DNA from: Gammaproteobacteria bacterium
Lineage (GTDB): Bacteria; Pseudomonadota; Gammaproteobacteria; DRJJ01
Reading direction: 5' to 3'
DNA length: 10,131 nucleotides
NCBI GenBank assembly: GCA_011052255.1
Contig: DRJJ01000263.1
Coordinates: 1 to 10,131, forward strand
Both the position numbers and the translations under genes were made by a program. How positions within the stretch are numbered: the first letter of the stretch is position 1; each line of letters begins with the position of its first letter. Below are positions 1 to 6,482 of this stretch, in pieces. The notes under the pieces were generated by a model. The model saw only the letters and a program-made list of their open reading frames with translations. It did no database searches and was not told the origin of the DNA.

Positions 1-935
1 AACTGGATAATGCCTGGAAGAGTCAGGATGCATTGGTTGCTATGAGTAGCGTCGAAAAACACGCCAAGAGTCTGGAATGTTACGCCTGCCATGCCTCATG
101 GGTGCCGCAGTGTTATGGCTGCCATGTGCAAGTGGATTACGGCAAGGACAAGGACGGCAAGCCATACCAGGCCACCGATTGGGTCGCCTCTGGCAGCAAG
201 CGTAATCCGGATGGCTCAACGGCTGAATCGCCAATCGGTAATAAGGGCATAATGACACCCGGCAAGATATCTGAAACCCAGGCCTATATGCGCTGGGAAG
301 AACCGATACTGGGTATTAACGGTGAAGGCCGCGTTACCCCGTTGATGCCTGGTTGCCAGATTCTGTTTACGGTCAAGGCGCGTGACGGCCGCACCGTCGC
401 GCTCAACCAGATTGCCTTATCGCATGACGAACAGAAAGAACTCGGGCAGAAGCGTACACCGCTGGGATTTGATATGGCGCCAGTACAACCGCATTCTGCA
501 CAGCGAAAGGCACGTACCTGTGAGAGCTGTCATAATAATCCCAAGGCGCAAGGTTACGGTATTTCTGGCGGCGTATTCATGCTGCGTAATACCGAGGACA
601 TTATTGTAGATTTAATCGACCAGAAAAACGGTAAAGTCATACCCCGGAATACCCAGATACAGATTCCCAAAATAGGGGCACTGGATTTTGACTGGTCGAC
701 TATCATCAAGGACGGCCAGCAGGTTCAGACCGTCGGTACTCACTGGCCACTATCCCGTGCATTACCAAAAGAAATGCGCGAAGCGATGGACAGGACCGGC
801 CTGTGTATGGGTTGCCATCGCGAGACCAATAATGCAAAACTCTGGGCTAAAGTGAACACCAAAGGTAGCCTGACTGATAAACAGCACATTGAGCTAATGA
901 ACAAAATGCTCAAAGCCTATAGTAAAACCAAGTGA
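1..935 (+). CDS. Multiheme c-type cytochrome, C-terminal part (5' end outside window)
   Basis: The reading frame is open to the left edge (first full codon at 3), so the true start is upstream; the TTG at 33 and the ATG at 42 are internal. About 310 residues are visible. Four heme-binding CXXCH motifs are present: CYACH (78-92), CYGCH (111-125), CESCH (519-533) and CMGCH (804-818). The first two are close together. The other pairs are separated by about 130 and 90 residues without heme motifs, so folded non-heme segments probably lie between the hemes. Extra histidines (for example in the stretches around 63-65, 492-494 and 741-743) could be distal heme ligands. Proteins of this type are exported and mature in the periplasm, where they transfer electrons; more hemes and the signal peptide are expected upstream. 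The stop codon overlaps the GTG start of the next gene by 4 bp. I do not recognise the exact family, so donor, acceptor and any enzymatic activity are unknown. Confidence 0.85.
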   Translation, partial: LDNAWKSQDALVAMSSVEKHAKSLECYACHASWVPQCYGCHVQVDYGKDKDGKPYQATDWVASGSKRNPDGSTAESPIGNKGIMTPGKISETQAYMRWEEPILGINGEGRVTPLMPGCQILFTVKARDGRTVALNQIALSHDEQKELGQKRTPLGFDMAPVQPHSAQRKARTCESCHNNPKAQGYGISGGVFMLRNTEDIIVDLIDQKNGKVIPRNTQIQIPKIGALDFDWSTIIKDGQQVQTVGTHWPLSRALPKEMREAMDRTGLCMGCHRETNNAKLWAKVNTKGSLTDKQHIELMNKMLKAYSKTK

Positions 936-1777
936 ACTGGCTGAGCAGCCGCTCGGCGGAACACCCGGTTAGCTTAATACCTACCTCGCTCATGGCGATA
1001 TTCATCGCCGTGGGCCTGGGTAGTTGTGAAGCTGGACCTGACAGTCCTGCGACTAACAAGATTTCCACTGATGGACCTGTAGTGCAGCCCGTTAGCCAGC
1101 CAGCTATTCCCCAAAGCACGGTCAAACAAACCAGTAGTAAACGGTCAGGCGCGCACAGTCGTCGTGACCCTCACGCACAACTGACACCGGACAAACAGTT
1201 ACAGGTTGCGTTGCAACATCTCGCTGAAGGGCGTACGCAGCTTGCCATGAACACCCTGAACCAGGCCATCGGCAACTATCCGGATAGCGCAGAGCTATAT
1301 GGTGTGCGGGGCAGCCTGTTCCTGGAACAAGGCAGTAGTGCGGCCGCCCTCGCAGACCTGAACAGGGCAGTGGAACTGGCACCACACAACCCGGCATTCC
1401 TGAACAACCGCGCCCAGGCCTTTCGCCGCTTTGAACGCACCAAAGAAGCGCTGGCAGACCTTGACCATGCCATCGAGCTGGACAGCCACTTTGTTGCTGC
1501 GCGCTTCAATCGCGGCACCATTGCATTTAATGCTGGCAAATACAGCCAGGCGATGACAGATTTTGATGCCTGTGTCGCAGCCGATCCACAGTCAGCAGCA
1601 CCCTACTTTAACCGTGCTTCGGTTCACGACGCCATGGGCCACCGTGAACTTGCCATTGCAGACCTGAATCGCTTTCTGGAGATTGCCGACTCTGAACAGT
1701 GGAAGAATGTCGCCAAAGCGCTTTTACTAAAATGGGAAAACACTGACAATTCTGCTGCAAAATCGGATCAATCATGA
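932..1777 (+). CDS. TPR-repeat lipoprotein
   Basis: A 281-residue protein. The N-terminus has a hydrophobic stretch (about residues 15-31) ending in L-G-S-C, a lipobox with Cys32 as the likely lipidated residue. This is followed by a Ser/Pro/Thr/Gln-rich linker (about 33-85). Residues about 87-256 hold roughly five tandem tetratricopeptide repeats, visible as recurring A-L-A-D-L-(N/D)-x-A-(V/I)-E-L and (F/L)-N-(N/R)-R-(A/G) patterns. TPRs are protein-protein docking scaffolds, so it probably holds a partner at the membrane, plausibly the adjacent multiheme cytochrome (inference). The start is the GTG at 932, inside the upstream stop codon (GTGA). An ATG at 992 is an alternative, but it would leave only 11 residues before the Cys and no positive charge, so 932 is preferred. 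The gene ends in an ATGA overlap with the next gene, which indicates co-translation of all three genes. Confidence 0.82.
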   Translation: MNWLSSRSAEHPVSLIPTSLMAIFIAVGLGSCEAGPDSPATNKISTDGPVVQPVSQPAIPQSTVKQTSSKRSGAHSRRDPHAQLTPDKQLQVALQHLAEGRTQLAMNTLNQAIGNYPDSAELYGVRGSLFLEQGSSAAALADLNRAVELAPHNPAFLNNRAQAFRRFERTKEALADLDHAIELDSHFVAARFNRGTIAFNAGKYSQAMTDFDACVAADPQSAAPYFNRASVHDAMGHRELAIADLNRFLEIADSEQWKNVAKALLLKWENTDNSAAKSDQS

Positions 1778-2394
1778 GAACAAGTCGTACAAAACCAGGA
1801 ATGATTTTATTCTTGTGCTTCTCATTCGTACTGGCTGTGCCTGCCTCAAGTGCCCCCGGGCCAGACCAGTTTAGGCAACTGCTTCAGGAGTCCTCCCTGC
1901 GCTTTGAAGCACCACCCGGATATACCGATATCAAACCCGTGGCCAATCCGGTGCTGCACTATGAACGTGCTTTACAGCATCAGTCAGGCCAACTTGAAAT
2001 ACGCATTGTTATCCGGCCACTCGGGCGTATTGTGATTGATTACAGCAACCCACACAACGCAAAACCCGAACCCAATCATCTTTTCCCTTTGCTGTTTGAA
2101 TCAATGACCGCCGCATTATCACGTGGTGGCCGCACGCCCAGCTCGGCGTATCCATATGACCAGGCGCATTCGCTGTTCAATGCTGACTGGGCCGCCGCTA
2201 CCGTTTTAGACGTGAGTCCCGATTTCTCCAGTACTTACGATCAGGCACTCCTGATCGCAATCCACAAAGATGGCCTGGCCGATGCCTATACTATTTTCCT
2301 TTTTAACGAGTATGAGCATGCAAAAGAATTTATTACACCCGCACTCGCTGCTTTGTCTTTCACACCGCAAGAGGCTGTCGGACTTAGTCGTTAA
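1774..2394 (+). CDS. Exported protein of unknown function
   Basis: A 206-residue protein starting at the ATG of an ATGA overlap with the TPR lipoprotein gene. The N-terminus is a classical Sec signal: three positive charges in residues 2-7, a hydrophobic core about 10-22, and a likely cleavage near P-A-S-S-A (about residue 27). The mature part of about 180 residues contains no cysteine, no heme motif and no further membrane segment, so it is probably a soluble periplasmic protein. It alternates short hydrophobic strands with polar turns (for example Q-L-E-I-R-I-V-I-R-P-L) and opens with F-E-A-P-P-G-Y. This loosely recalls small PsbP- or DcrB-like alpha/beta folds, but that is a guess from shape. 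I do not recognise the family. As the last gene of the cytochrome operon it may help mature or stabilise the cytochrome. It ends 6 bp before the convergent xerC. Confidence 0.72.
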   Translation: MRTSRTKPGMILFLCFSFVLAVPASSAPGPDQFRQLLQESSLRFEAPPGYTDIKPVANPVLHYERALQHQSGQLEIRIVIRPLGRIVIDYSNPHNAKPEPNHLFPLLFESMTAALSRGGRTPSSAYPYDQAHSLFNADWAAATVLDVSPDFSSTYDQALLIAIHKDGLADAYTIFLFNEYEHAKEFITPALAALSFTPQEAVGLSR

Positions 2395-2400
2395 AACAGG

Positions 2401-3303
2401 CTATTTCTTCTTGGCGCGCGGATGCGCCTTGTCATACACCTGTGCCAGATGCTGAAAGTCCAGATGAGTATAAACCTGGGTGGTGCTGATATCGGCGTGG
2501 CCCAGCAGTTCCTGCACCGCTCGCAGATCACCACTGGATTCGAGCAAATGGGTGGCAAAACTGTGACGTAGCTTGTGTGGGTAGAGCGCACTTTCCAGCC
2601 CGTGTTTACGTCCCTGATGACGCAGCCGTTGTTGCACACTACGCGCCGCCAGTCGGCTACCACGGTTACTGACAAACAGCGCCTGTTCATCTTTGTTAGC
2701 GAGGCCAACACGCAGCGCCTGCCATCGTAACAATGCCTCAAGCGCCAGACGGCCGACTGGCAGAATGCGCGTTTTAGACCCTTTGCCTGTCACAGTGACG
2801 ATGCCTTCTTCCAAATCAATATCATGCTGATTCAAACTCACCAGCTCGGCCAGTCGCAGGCCTGATGAATACAATAATTCCATCATCGCCTGATCACGCT
2901 GCGCAACGGGTGTCGATTCTTTTCCTGACAGCAGGCTATTCACCTGATCAACATCCAGCACGGCGGGTAATTTGTGTGGACTTTTCGGCGCGCGCAAACC
3001 TCGCCCCGGGTTATGGGGAATATGTTTTTCACGTACCAGGAACTGTAAAAAACTGCGCGCTGCTGAAAGGTGTCGCTGCACGCTGCGACCGGCCAGTCCT
3101 TTGCGGTGTAACTGGCTCACCCATTCACGTAAATGATGGCTGTCCAACGCAGACCAGTCGCTGATAGCGGTGGCCTGAAAATAAGCATACAGGGAGACCA
3201 GGTCACGACGATAATTCAGCAGGGTATGCGGGGAATAACGGCGCTCGTATTCAAGCGAATCCAGATAACGCTCAATCCAGGGATCAGGCGCGGTATCGGT
3301 CAT
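2401..3303 (-). CDS. xerC: Site-specific tyrosine recombinase XerC
   Basis: XerC works with XerD at the chromosomal dif site near the terminus to resolve chromosome dimers before cell division. The 300-residue length is normal for the family. Residues about 5-90 form the N-terminal SAM-like DNA-binding (core-binding) domain, and about 110-290 the catalytic domain. The full catalytic set is visible: Arg150 (S-S-G-L-R-L-A-E-L), Lys174 (T-G-K-G-S-K), His243 and Arg246 (H-K-L-R-H), His269 (L-L-G-H-A) and the nucleophile Tyr278 (T-Q-V-Y-T-H). Assignment to XerC rather than XerD or an integrase rests on the context downstream of lysA-dapF-DUF484, the standard gammaproteobacterial xerC location, and on the absence of any phage or integron features nearby. 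It starts 17 bp after the DUF484 stop codon, so it is likely the last visible gene of that operon. Confidence 0.95.
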   Translation of the reverse strand: MTDTAPDPWIERYLDSLEYERRYSPHTLLNYRRDLVSLYAYFQATAISDWSALDSHHLREWVSQLHRKGLAGRSVQRHLSAARSFLQFLVREKHIPHNPGRGLRAPKSPHKLPAVLDVDQVNSLLSGKESTPVAQRDQAMMELLYSSGLRLAELVSLNQHDIDLEEGIVTVTGKGSKTRILPVGRLALEALLRWQALRVGLANKDEQALFVSNRGSRLAARSVQQRLRHQGRKHGLESALYPHKLRHSFATHLLESSGDLRAVQELLGHADISTTQVYTHLDFQHLAQVYDKAHPRAKKK

Positions 3304-3320
3304 TATCTTCGATGGTCGGC

Positions 3321-4025
3321 TCAGGACAGATGACAGCGCATCACAGTACTGATCAGGGCGCCCATTTGCTTCAGGAATACCGTGCCCATACCCGGATGGT
3401 AGCGATTGGGGTCGGTGCTGCCAATGGCCAGCATACCCAGGCCCGCATGACGACCTAGCGGAATCAACACGGCTGATTTGATGCTGTCTGCACGTTCACC
3501 AAACAGGTACTCCAGCTGTTCAGATTTCAGCCGTCCACACAATGGCCGGTAGGTCTTGAGCAGGTTGGCAAACAGTTCCTCTACGCGCCCGTTACGTGGG
3601 CCGCGGCTGCATAGCTGCAATTCATCTGGCAGCTTGTTGTCATCATCGAACAGGTAGAGCACTACTTCATCAGCATTGAAGTCAACCCGCATGCGTTCGT
3701 CGACCAGCGCCAGTGCATCTTCAACACCGCTGGTTTCCATTAAGGTCAGGGCCAGTCGCATCACGCGTTCGGACAAACGATCATTTATTCGCGCGACACT
3801 CACCAGCTCGCGTAGCTTCAATTTGAGCTGCGCATTCTGCTCGCGCAGACTGTGCACCTGGTATTCTATTAGTGAGACAGCCGCACCGGTATGGTGACGT
3901 ATACGTAACTGGTTCAGTAACTCCGGGTGATTCTCAAAATAATCCGGGTGTGCCTTCAGGAAATCAGCCACCTGTTGCGAGCTGATTTCTTCTTCTCTAA
4001 AATCAGGTTTTTCCTGAATGCTCAT
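3321..4025 (-). CDS. DUF484 family protein (GAF-like)
   Basis: A 234-residue cytoplasmic protein of the DUF484 family, recognised by its N-terminal signature around D-F-L-K-A-H-P-D-Y-F-x-x-H-P-E-L-L (residues 21-38) and its fixed place between dapF and xerC. Residues about 50-95 are charged and heptad-like (V-H-S-L-R-E-Q-N-A-Q-L-K) and probably form a coiled coil that dimerises. Residues about 98-230 resemble a GAF-like domain, with V-L-I-P-L-G and G-M-L-A-I-G-S-T-D strands typical of that fold. The family's biochemical function is not established; E. coli yigA sits at the equivalent place. No catalytic residues can be assigned. The start ATG overlaps the dapF stop codon by 4 bp (ATGA), so expression is coupled to dapF. 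Confidence 0.88.
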   Translation of the reverse strand: MSIQEKPDFREEEISSQQVADFLKAHPDYFENHPELLNQLRIRHHTGAAVSLIEYQVHSLREQNAQLKLKLRELVSVARINDRLSERVMRLALTLMETSGVEDALALVDERMRVDFNADEVVLYLFDDDNKLPDELQLCSRGPRNGRVEELFANLLKTYRPLCGRLKSEQLEYLFGERADSIKSAVLIPLGRHAGLGMLAIGSTDPNRYHPGMGTVFLKQMGALISTVMRCHLS

Positions 4026-4852
4026 ATATCGATACGCCCCTCAAATACGGTTGCGACCGGGCCGGTCATAAAAACCGATTCACCCTCTCCGGGCCAGCTT
4101 ATCACAAGTTCGCCGCCATGCAGAACCACTGTTACCTGTTGGTCCAGCCAGCCCTGTAAACAACCGGCCACGACCGCCGCACAGGCCCCGCTGCCACAGG
4201 CCTGGGTCTCGCCCGAACCGCGCTCGAAGACACGCAATTTGATGGTCTGGCGGTCTATTATCTGCATAAAGCCGGCGTTAACGCGCTCGGGAAAGCGCTC
4301 AAGGCTTTCTATAGAGGGGCCCAACCCGGCAACGTCAGCCAGGTCTACGTCTATGACCCGTAACACGGCATGCGGGTTGCCCATCGACACTGCCATAATA
4401 TCCAGGTCTTTGCGCGCCACTTCAATGGAATAGCTCGATTGGCGCTGCTCTGCCACTAACGGGATATCCGCCGGCTCCAGCTGTGGCACGCCCATATCGA
4501 CACATACCTGTCCATCGGCTTGAAGCTGCAGGCTTAGCAGGCCACTTTGGGTTTCGACGACAATCGGATTGTCCGTCGTCATGCCTTTATCGGTTACGAA
4601 GCGGGCAAAGCAACGCGCCCCGTTACCACACTGACCCACCTCACCACCATCGGCATTGAAGATACGGTATCGATACTGTGCCTGCGGGTGCTGGCTGGCC
4701 TCAACCAGCAGAATCTGGTCACAGCCTATGCCTGTATGGCGATCGGCCATGCGCCTCAGGCTGGCCTGATTCAGGTCAACAGACTGGTTGATTGCATCAA
4801 TGACGACAAAATCATTACCCAGTCCGTGCATTTTGGTGAATTCAAGTAACAT
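4022..4852 (-). CDS. dapF: Diaminopimelate epimerase DapF
   Basis: DapF interconverts LL- and meso-diaminopimelate without a cofactor, supplying meso-DAP for peptidoglycan and for lysine via LysA. The 276-residue length is standard. Both catalytic cysteines of the two-base mechanism are present: Cys75 in G-Q-C-G-N-G-A-R-C and Cys219 in Q-A-C-G-S-G-A-C. Other family marks are the N-terminal K-M-H-G-L-G-N-D-F, the M-G-N-P-H-A-V stretch (157-163) and E-R-G-S-G-E-T (210-216). The start ATG lies 3 bp after the lysA stop codon and has no strong Shine-Dalgarno sequence, so it probably depends on translation of lysA. It overlaps the DUF484 gene by 4 bp. LysA and DapF act as consecutive steps of the same pathway. 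Confidence 0.97.
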   Translation of the reverse strand: MLLEFTKMHGLGNDFVVIDAINQSVDLNQASLRRMADRHTGIGCDQILLVEASQHPQAQYRYRIFNADGGEVGQCGNGARCFARFVTDKGMTTDNPIVVETQSGLLSLQLQADGQVCVDMGVPQLEPADIPLVAEQRQSSYSIEVARKDLDIMAVSMGNPHAVLRVIDVDLADVAGLGPSIESLERFPERVNAGFMQIIDRQTIKLRVFERGSGETQACGSGACAAVVAGCLQGWLDQQVTVVLHGGELVISWPGEGESVFMTGPVATVFEGRIDI

Positions 4853-4855
4853 GGT

Positions 4856-6106
4856 TTAGCTAAGCAGGTGCTCGCCACGCATCAGGTCTTCCAGTGTCTC
4901 GCGCTCGCGCACCAGATAGTACTGGTCACCATCAACCATGACCTCGGCCGCACGCGGGCGTGTATTGTAGTTTGAGCTCATGGTGAATCCGTAGGCGCCT
5001 GCAGAACGAACTGCCAGCAGATCATCCTGAGACAGACACAATTCGCGCTGTTTGCCAAGAAAGTCTCCGGTCTCACAGATAGGCCCGACAATATCGTAAC
5101 AGGCCTTCTGGCCAGACGGGTTATCCTGGCTTAGCGGTATGATTTCCTGCCAGGCGCTGTACAGTGACGGCCGGAGCAGGTCGTTCATGGCCGCATCGAC
5201 GATCGCAAAATGATGTTCTCCCTGCTCCTTCAGATACTCTACCCGGGTCAGCATCACGCCGGCATTACCGACAATGGCGCGACCCGGTTCGATCAGGATC
5301 TCCAGATCACGTCCTTGCAGGTGCTGTAAAATAGCCTGCGCGTAGCTGGCCGGATCCGGTGGCTGCTCATCACGATAGCGTATGCCCAGGCCACCACCCA
5401 GATCCAGATGTTGCAAGGTTATGCCCATCTCTGCCAGACGATCAACCAGTAACAGAATACGATCCAGCGCATCAACGAACGGGCTCATCTCGGTCAGTTG
5501 TGAACCAATATGGCAGTCGATCCCGGTAAGCCGTATACCCGGTAACTGCGCGGCATGCTGATATAAGGCAAAGGCCTGTTCTACCGGGATACCAAATTTG
5601 TTCTCTTTAAGGCCAGTCGATATATAGGGGTGCGTACCGGCATCTACATCAGGGTTCACGCGTATTGAGACAGGCGCCTGCATGGATAAATCCGACGCAA
5701 TGGCGCTGATGCGATCGAGCTCGGCAGCCGATTCGACATTAAAACAGCGTAACCCTTCCTGTAACGCCTCACGTATCTCGTCGGCACGCTTGCCCACCCC
5801 TGAAAATACTATTTTTTCTGCCTGACCGCCAGCACGCAGCACCCGGGCCAGCTCGCCACCCGATACGATATCGAAACCGGAGCCCAGGCGCGCCAGTACA
5901 TTCAAAACAGCCAGACTCGAATTCGCCTTTACGGCATAGCAGATCAGGTGCGCCTGGTCAGCAAATGCCTGTTCATAGGCGCGCCAGTGACGCTCCAGCG
6001 TTGCGCGCGAGTATACATACAACGGCGTGCCATATTCTTCTGCCAGCTGCGCCAGTGATACCTGCTCGGCATACAGCTGACCGTTTTTGTAGTCAAAATA
6101 ATCCAT
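4856..6106 (-). CDS. lysA: Diaminopimelate decarboxylase LysA
   Basis: LysA is a PLP enzyme that decarboxylates meso-diaminopimelate to L-lysine, the last step of the DAP pathway. Starting at the ATG at 6106 the protein is 416 residues, the usual family length, and begins M-D-Y-F-D-Y-K-N-G. Lys60 in C-Y-A-V-K-A-N is the Schiff-base lysine of the fold-III TIM barrel. H-I-G-S (199-202), G-G-G (237-239) and E-P-G-R (273-276) bind PLP phosphate. C-E-T-G-D (344-348) carries the catalytic cysteine contributed across the dimer, and Y-G-F-T-M-S-S-N-Y-N (372-381) is the conserved C-terminal loop. The frame is open further to 6232, but that extension overlaps lptM in another frame and is not LysA-like. 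An AGGA ribosome binding site 5 bp before 6106 supports the shorter start. The gene begins 31 bp after the lptM stop codon. Confidence 0.96.
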   Translation of the reverse strand: MDYFDYKNGQLYAEQVSLAQLAEEYGTPLYVYSRATLERHWRAYEQAFADQAHLICYAVKANSSLAVLNVLARLGSGFDIVSGGELARVLRAGGQAEKIVFSGVGKRADEIREALQEGLRCFNVESAAELDRISAIASDLSMQAPVSIRVNPDVDAGTHPYISTGLKENKFGIPVEQAFALYQHAAQLPGIRLTGIDCHIGSQLTEMSPFVDALDRILLLVDRLAEMGITLQHLDLGGGLGIRYRDEQPPDPASYAQAILQHLQGRDLEILIEPGRAIVGNAGVMLTRVEYLKEQGEHHFAIVDAAMNDLLRPSLYSAWQEIIPLSQDNPSGQKACYDIVGPICETGDFLGKQRELCLSQDDLLAVRSAGAYGFTMSSNYNTRPRAAEVMVDGDQYYLVRERETLEDLMRGEHLLS

Positions 6107-6111
6107 CGGAT

Positions 6112-6115
6112 TCCT
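6112..6115 (-). promoter_or_regulatory. Ribosome binding site that sets the lysA start
   Basis: On the minus strand AGGA lies 5 bp before the ATG at 6106. It decides the lysA start in favour of the 416-residue form over the longer open frame reaching 6232. Confidence 0.65.
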
Positions 6116-6137
6116 GTCATCTATTGACTGAGAGGTG

Positions 6138-6314
6138 TCAGTAAAAAATTCGTGTGAACTGATCAGCCGAAGCCATATCCCGGGCTGTTTTGTCCTGAAC
6201 GGGAGTGTCTTGTGCCGATTTATCTCCGGCATCCTTTTCAGGCAGGTACAGGTTCCCTTTTTGCCCGCAAGCAGTCAGGGACAGTAAAAAGATAACCAGT
6301 ATTGACCAGCGCAT
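6138..6314 (-). CDS. lptM: LPS-assembly lipoprotein LptM (YifL family)
   Basis: A 58-residue ORF. It begins M-R-W-S-I-L-V-I-F-L-L-S-L-T-A-C-G-Q-K-G-N-L-Y-L-P. Residues 4-15 are the hydrophobic core of a signal peptide, and L-T-A-C is a strong lipobox with Cys16 as the lipidated residue. C-G-Q-K-G-x-L-Y-L-P is the hallmark of the LptM/YifL family, here with Asn in place of the usual Pro after Gly. The rest is a polar tail. LptM is an outer-membrane-associated lipoprotein reported to bind the LptD-LptE translocon and promote correct disulfide formation in LptD during LPS export. The location directly upstream of lysA-dapF is the normal gammaproteobacterial place for it. It is the first gene of this minus-strand operon, with a good promoter about 40 bp upstream. 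Confidence 0.92.
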   Translation of the reverse strand: MRWSILVIFLLSLTACGQKGNLYLPEKDAGDKSAQDTPVQDKTARDMASADQFTRIFY

Positions 6315-6482
6315 AGCTTGATTCCGTGTTTAAGTCAGCTTGTAATATGGCAGCAGTATAGCAAAACTACGCCCTGTTTCAGAATGAACCTCACCGCTGC
6401 CTTGTATTATTCGGCAACAATGGCAGACTCCATAGATATGAATGCCACTATGCGAACTTTATCAGCCCAACAGGGATAGGCC
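6315..6482. other. Divergent intergenic region between lptM and the sensor kinase gene
   Basis: These 168 bp separate two divergently transcribed operons. The lptM-side promoter is clear. On the plus strand I could not assign a convincing -35/-10 pair for the kinase gene, and no GG-N10-GC sigma-54 element or copy of the palindrome found upstream of soxY is seen here. No RNA gene or terminator is visible. So nothing here suggests that the regulator controls its own operon through that site. Confidence 0.55.
6355..6382 (-). promoter_or_regulatory. Sigma-70 promoter of the lptM-lysA-dapF-DUF484-xerC operon
   Basis: On the minus strand the -10 element TATACT occupies 6360-6355 and is preceded by TGC, giving an extended -10 (TGnTATACT). 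A weaker -35-like CTGAAA lies at 6382-6377 with 16 bp between the two. Transcription would begin near 6348, leaving a leader of about 34 nt before the lptM ATG at 6314. Five of six -10 bases match the consensus, so the call rests mainly on that element and on its position. Confidence 0.65.

Noticed and set aside
2413..2428. Inverted repeat GGCGC/GCGCC near the convergent ends of the exported-protein gene and xerC, as a bidirectional terminator
   Set aside because: It lies inside the xerC coding end, the stem is only 5 bp, and no T-tract follows on either strand.
2391..2741. Minus-strand 116-codon open frame inside xerC
   Set aside because: It is a shadow of xerC in another frame, with composition unlike a real protein and no ribosome binding site noted.
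2401..3303. Phage or integron integrase
   Set aside because: Its position after lysA-dapF-DUF484, its 300-residue length and the lack of attachment-site or cassette features fit chromosomal XerC.
3927..4433. Plus-strand 168-codon open frame across DUF484 and dapF
   Set aside because: It lies opposite two well-supported genes and has a Ser/Pro/Thr/Arg-rich low-complexity look typical of antisense frames.
6107..6232. N-terminal 42-residue extension of lysA
   Set aside because: It is not LysA-like, overlaps lptM in another frame, and an AGGA site with correct spacing supports the start at 6106.
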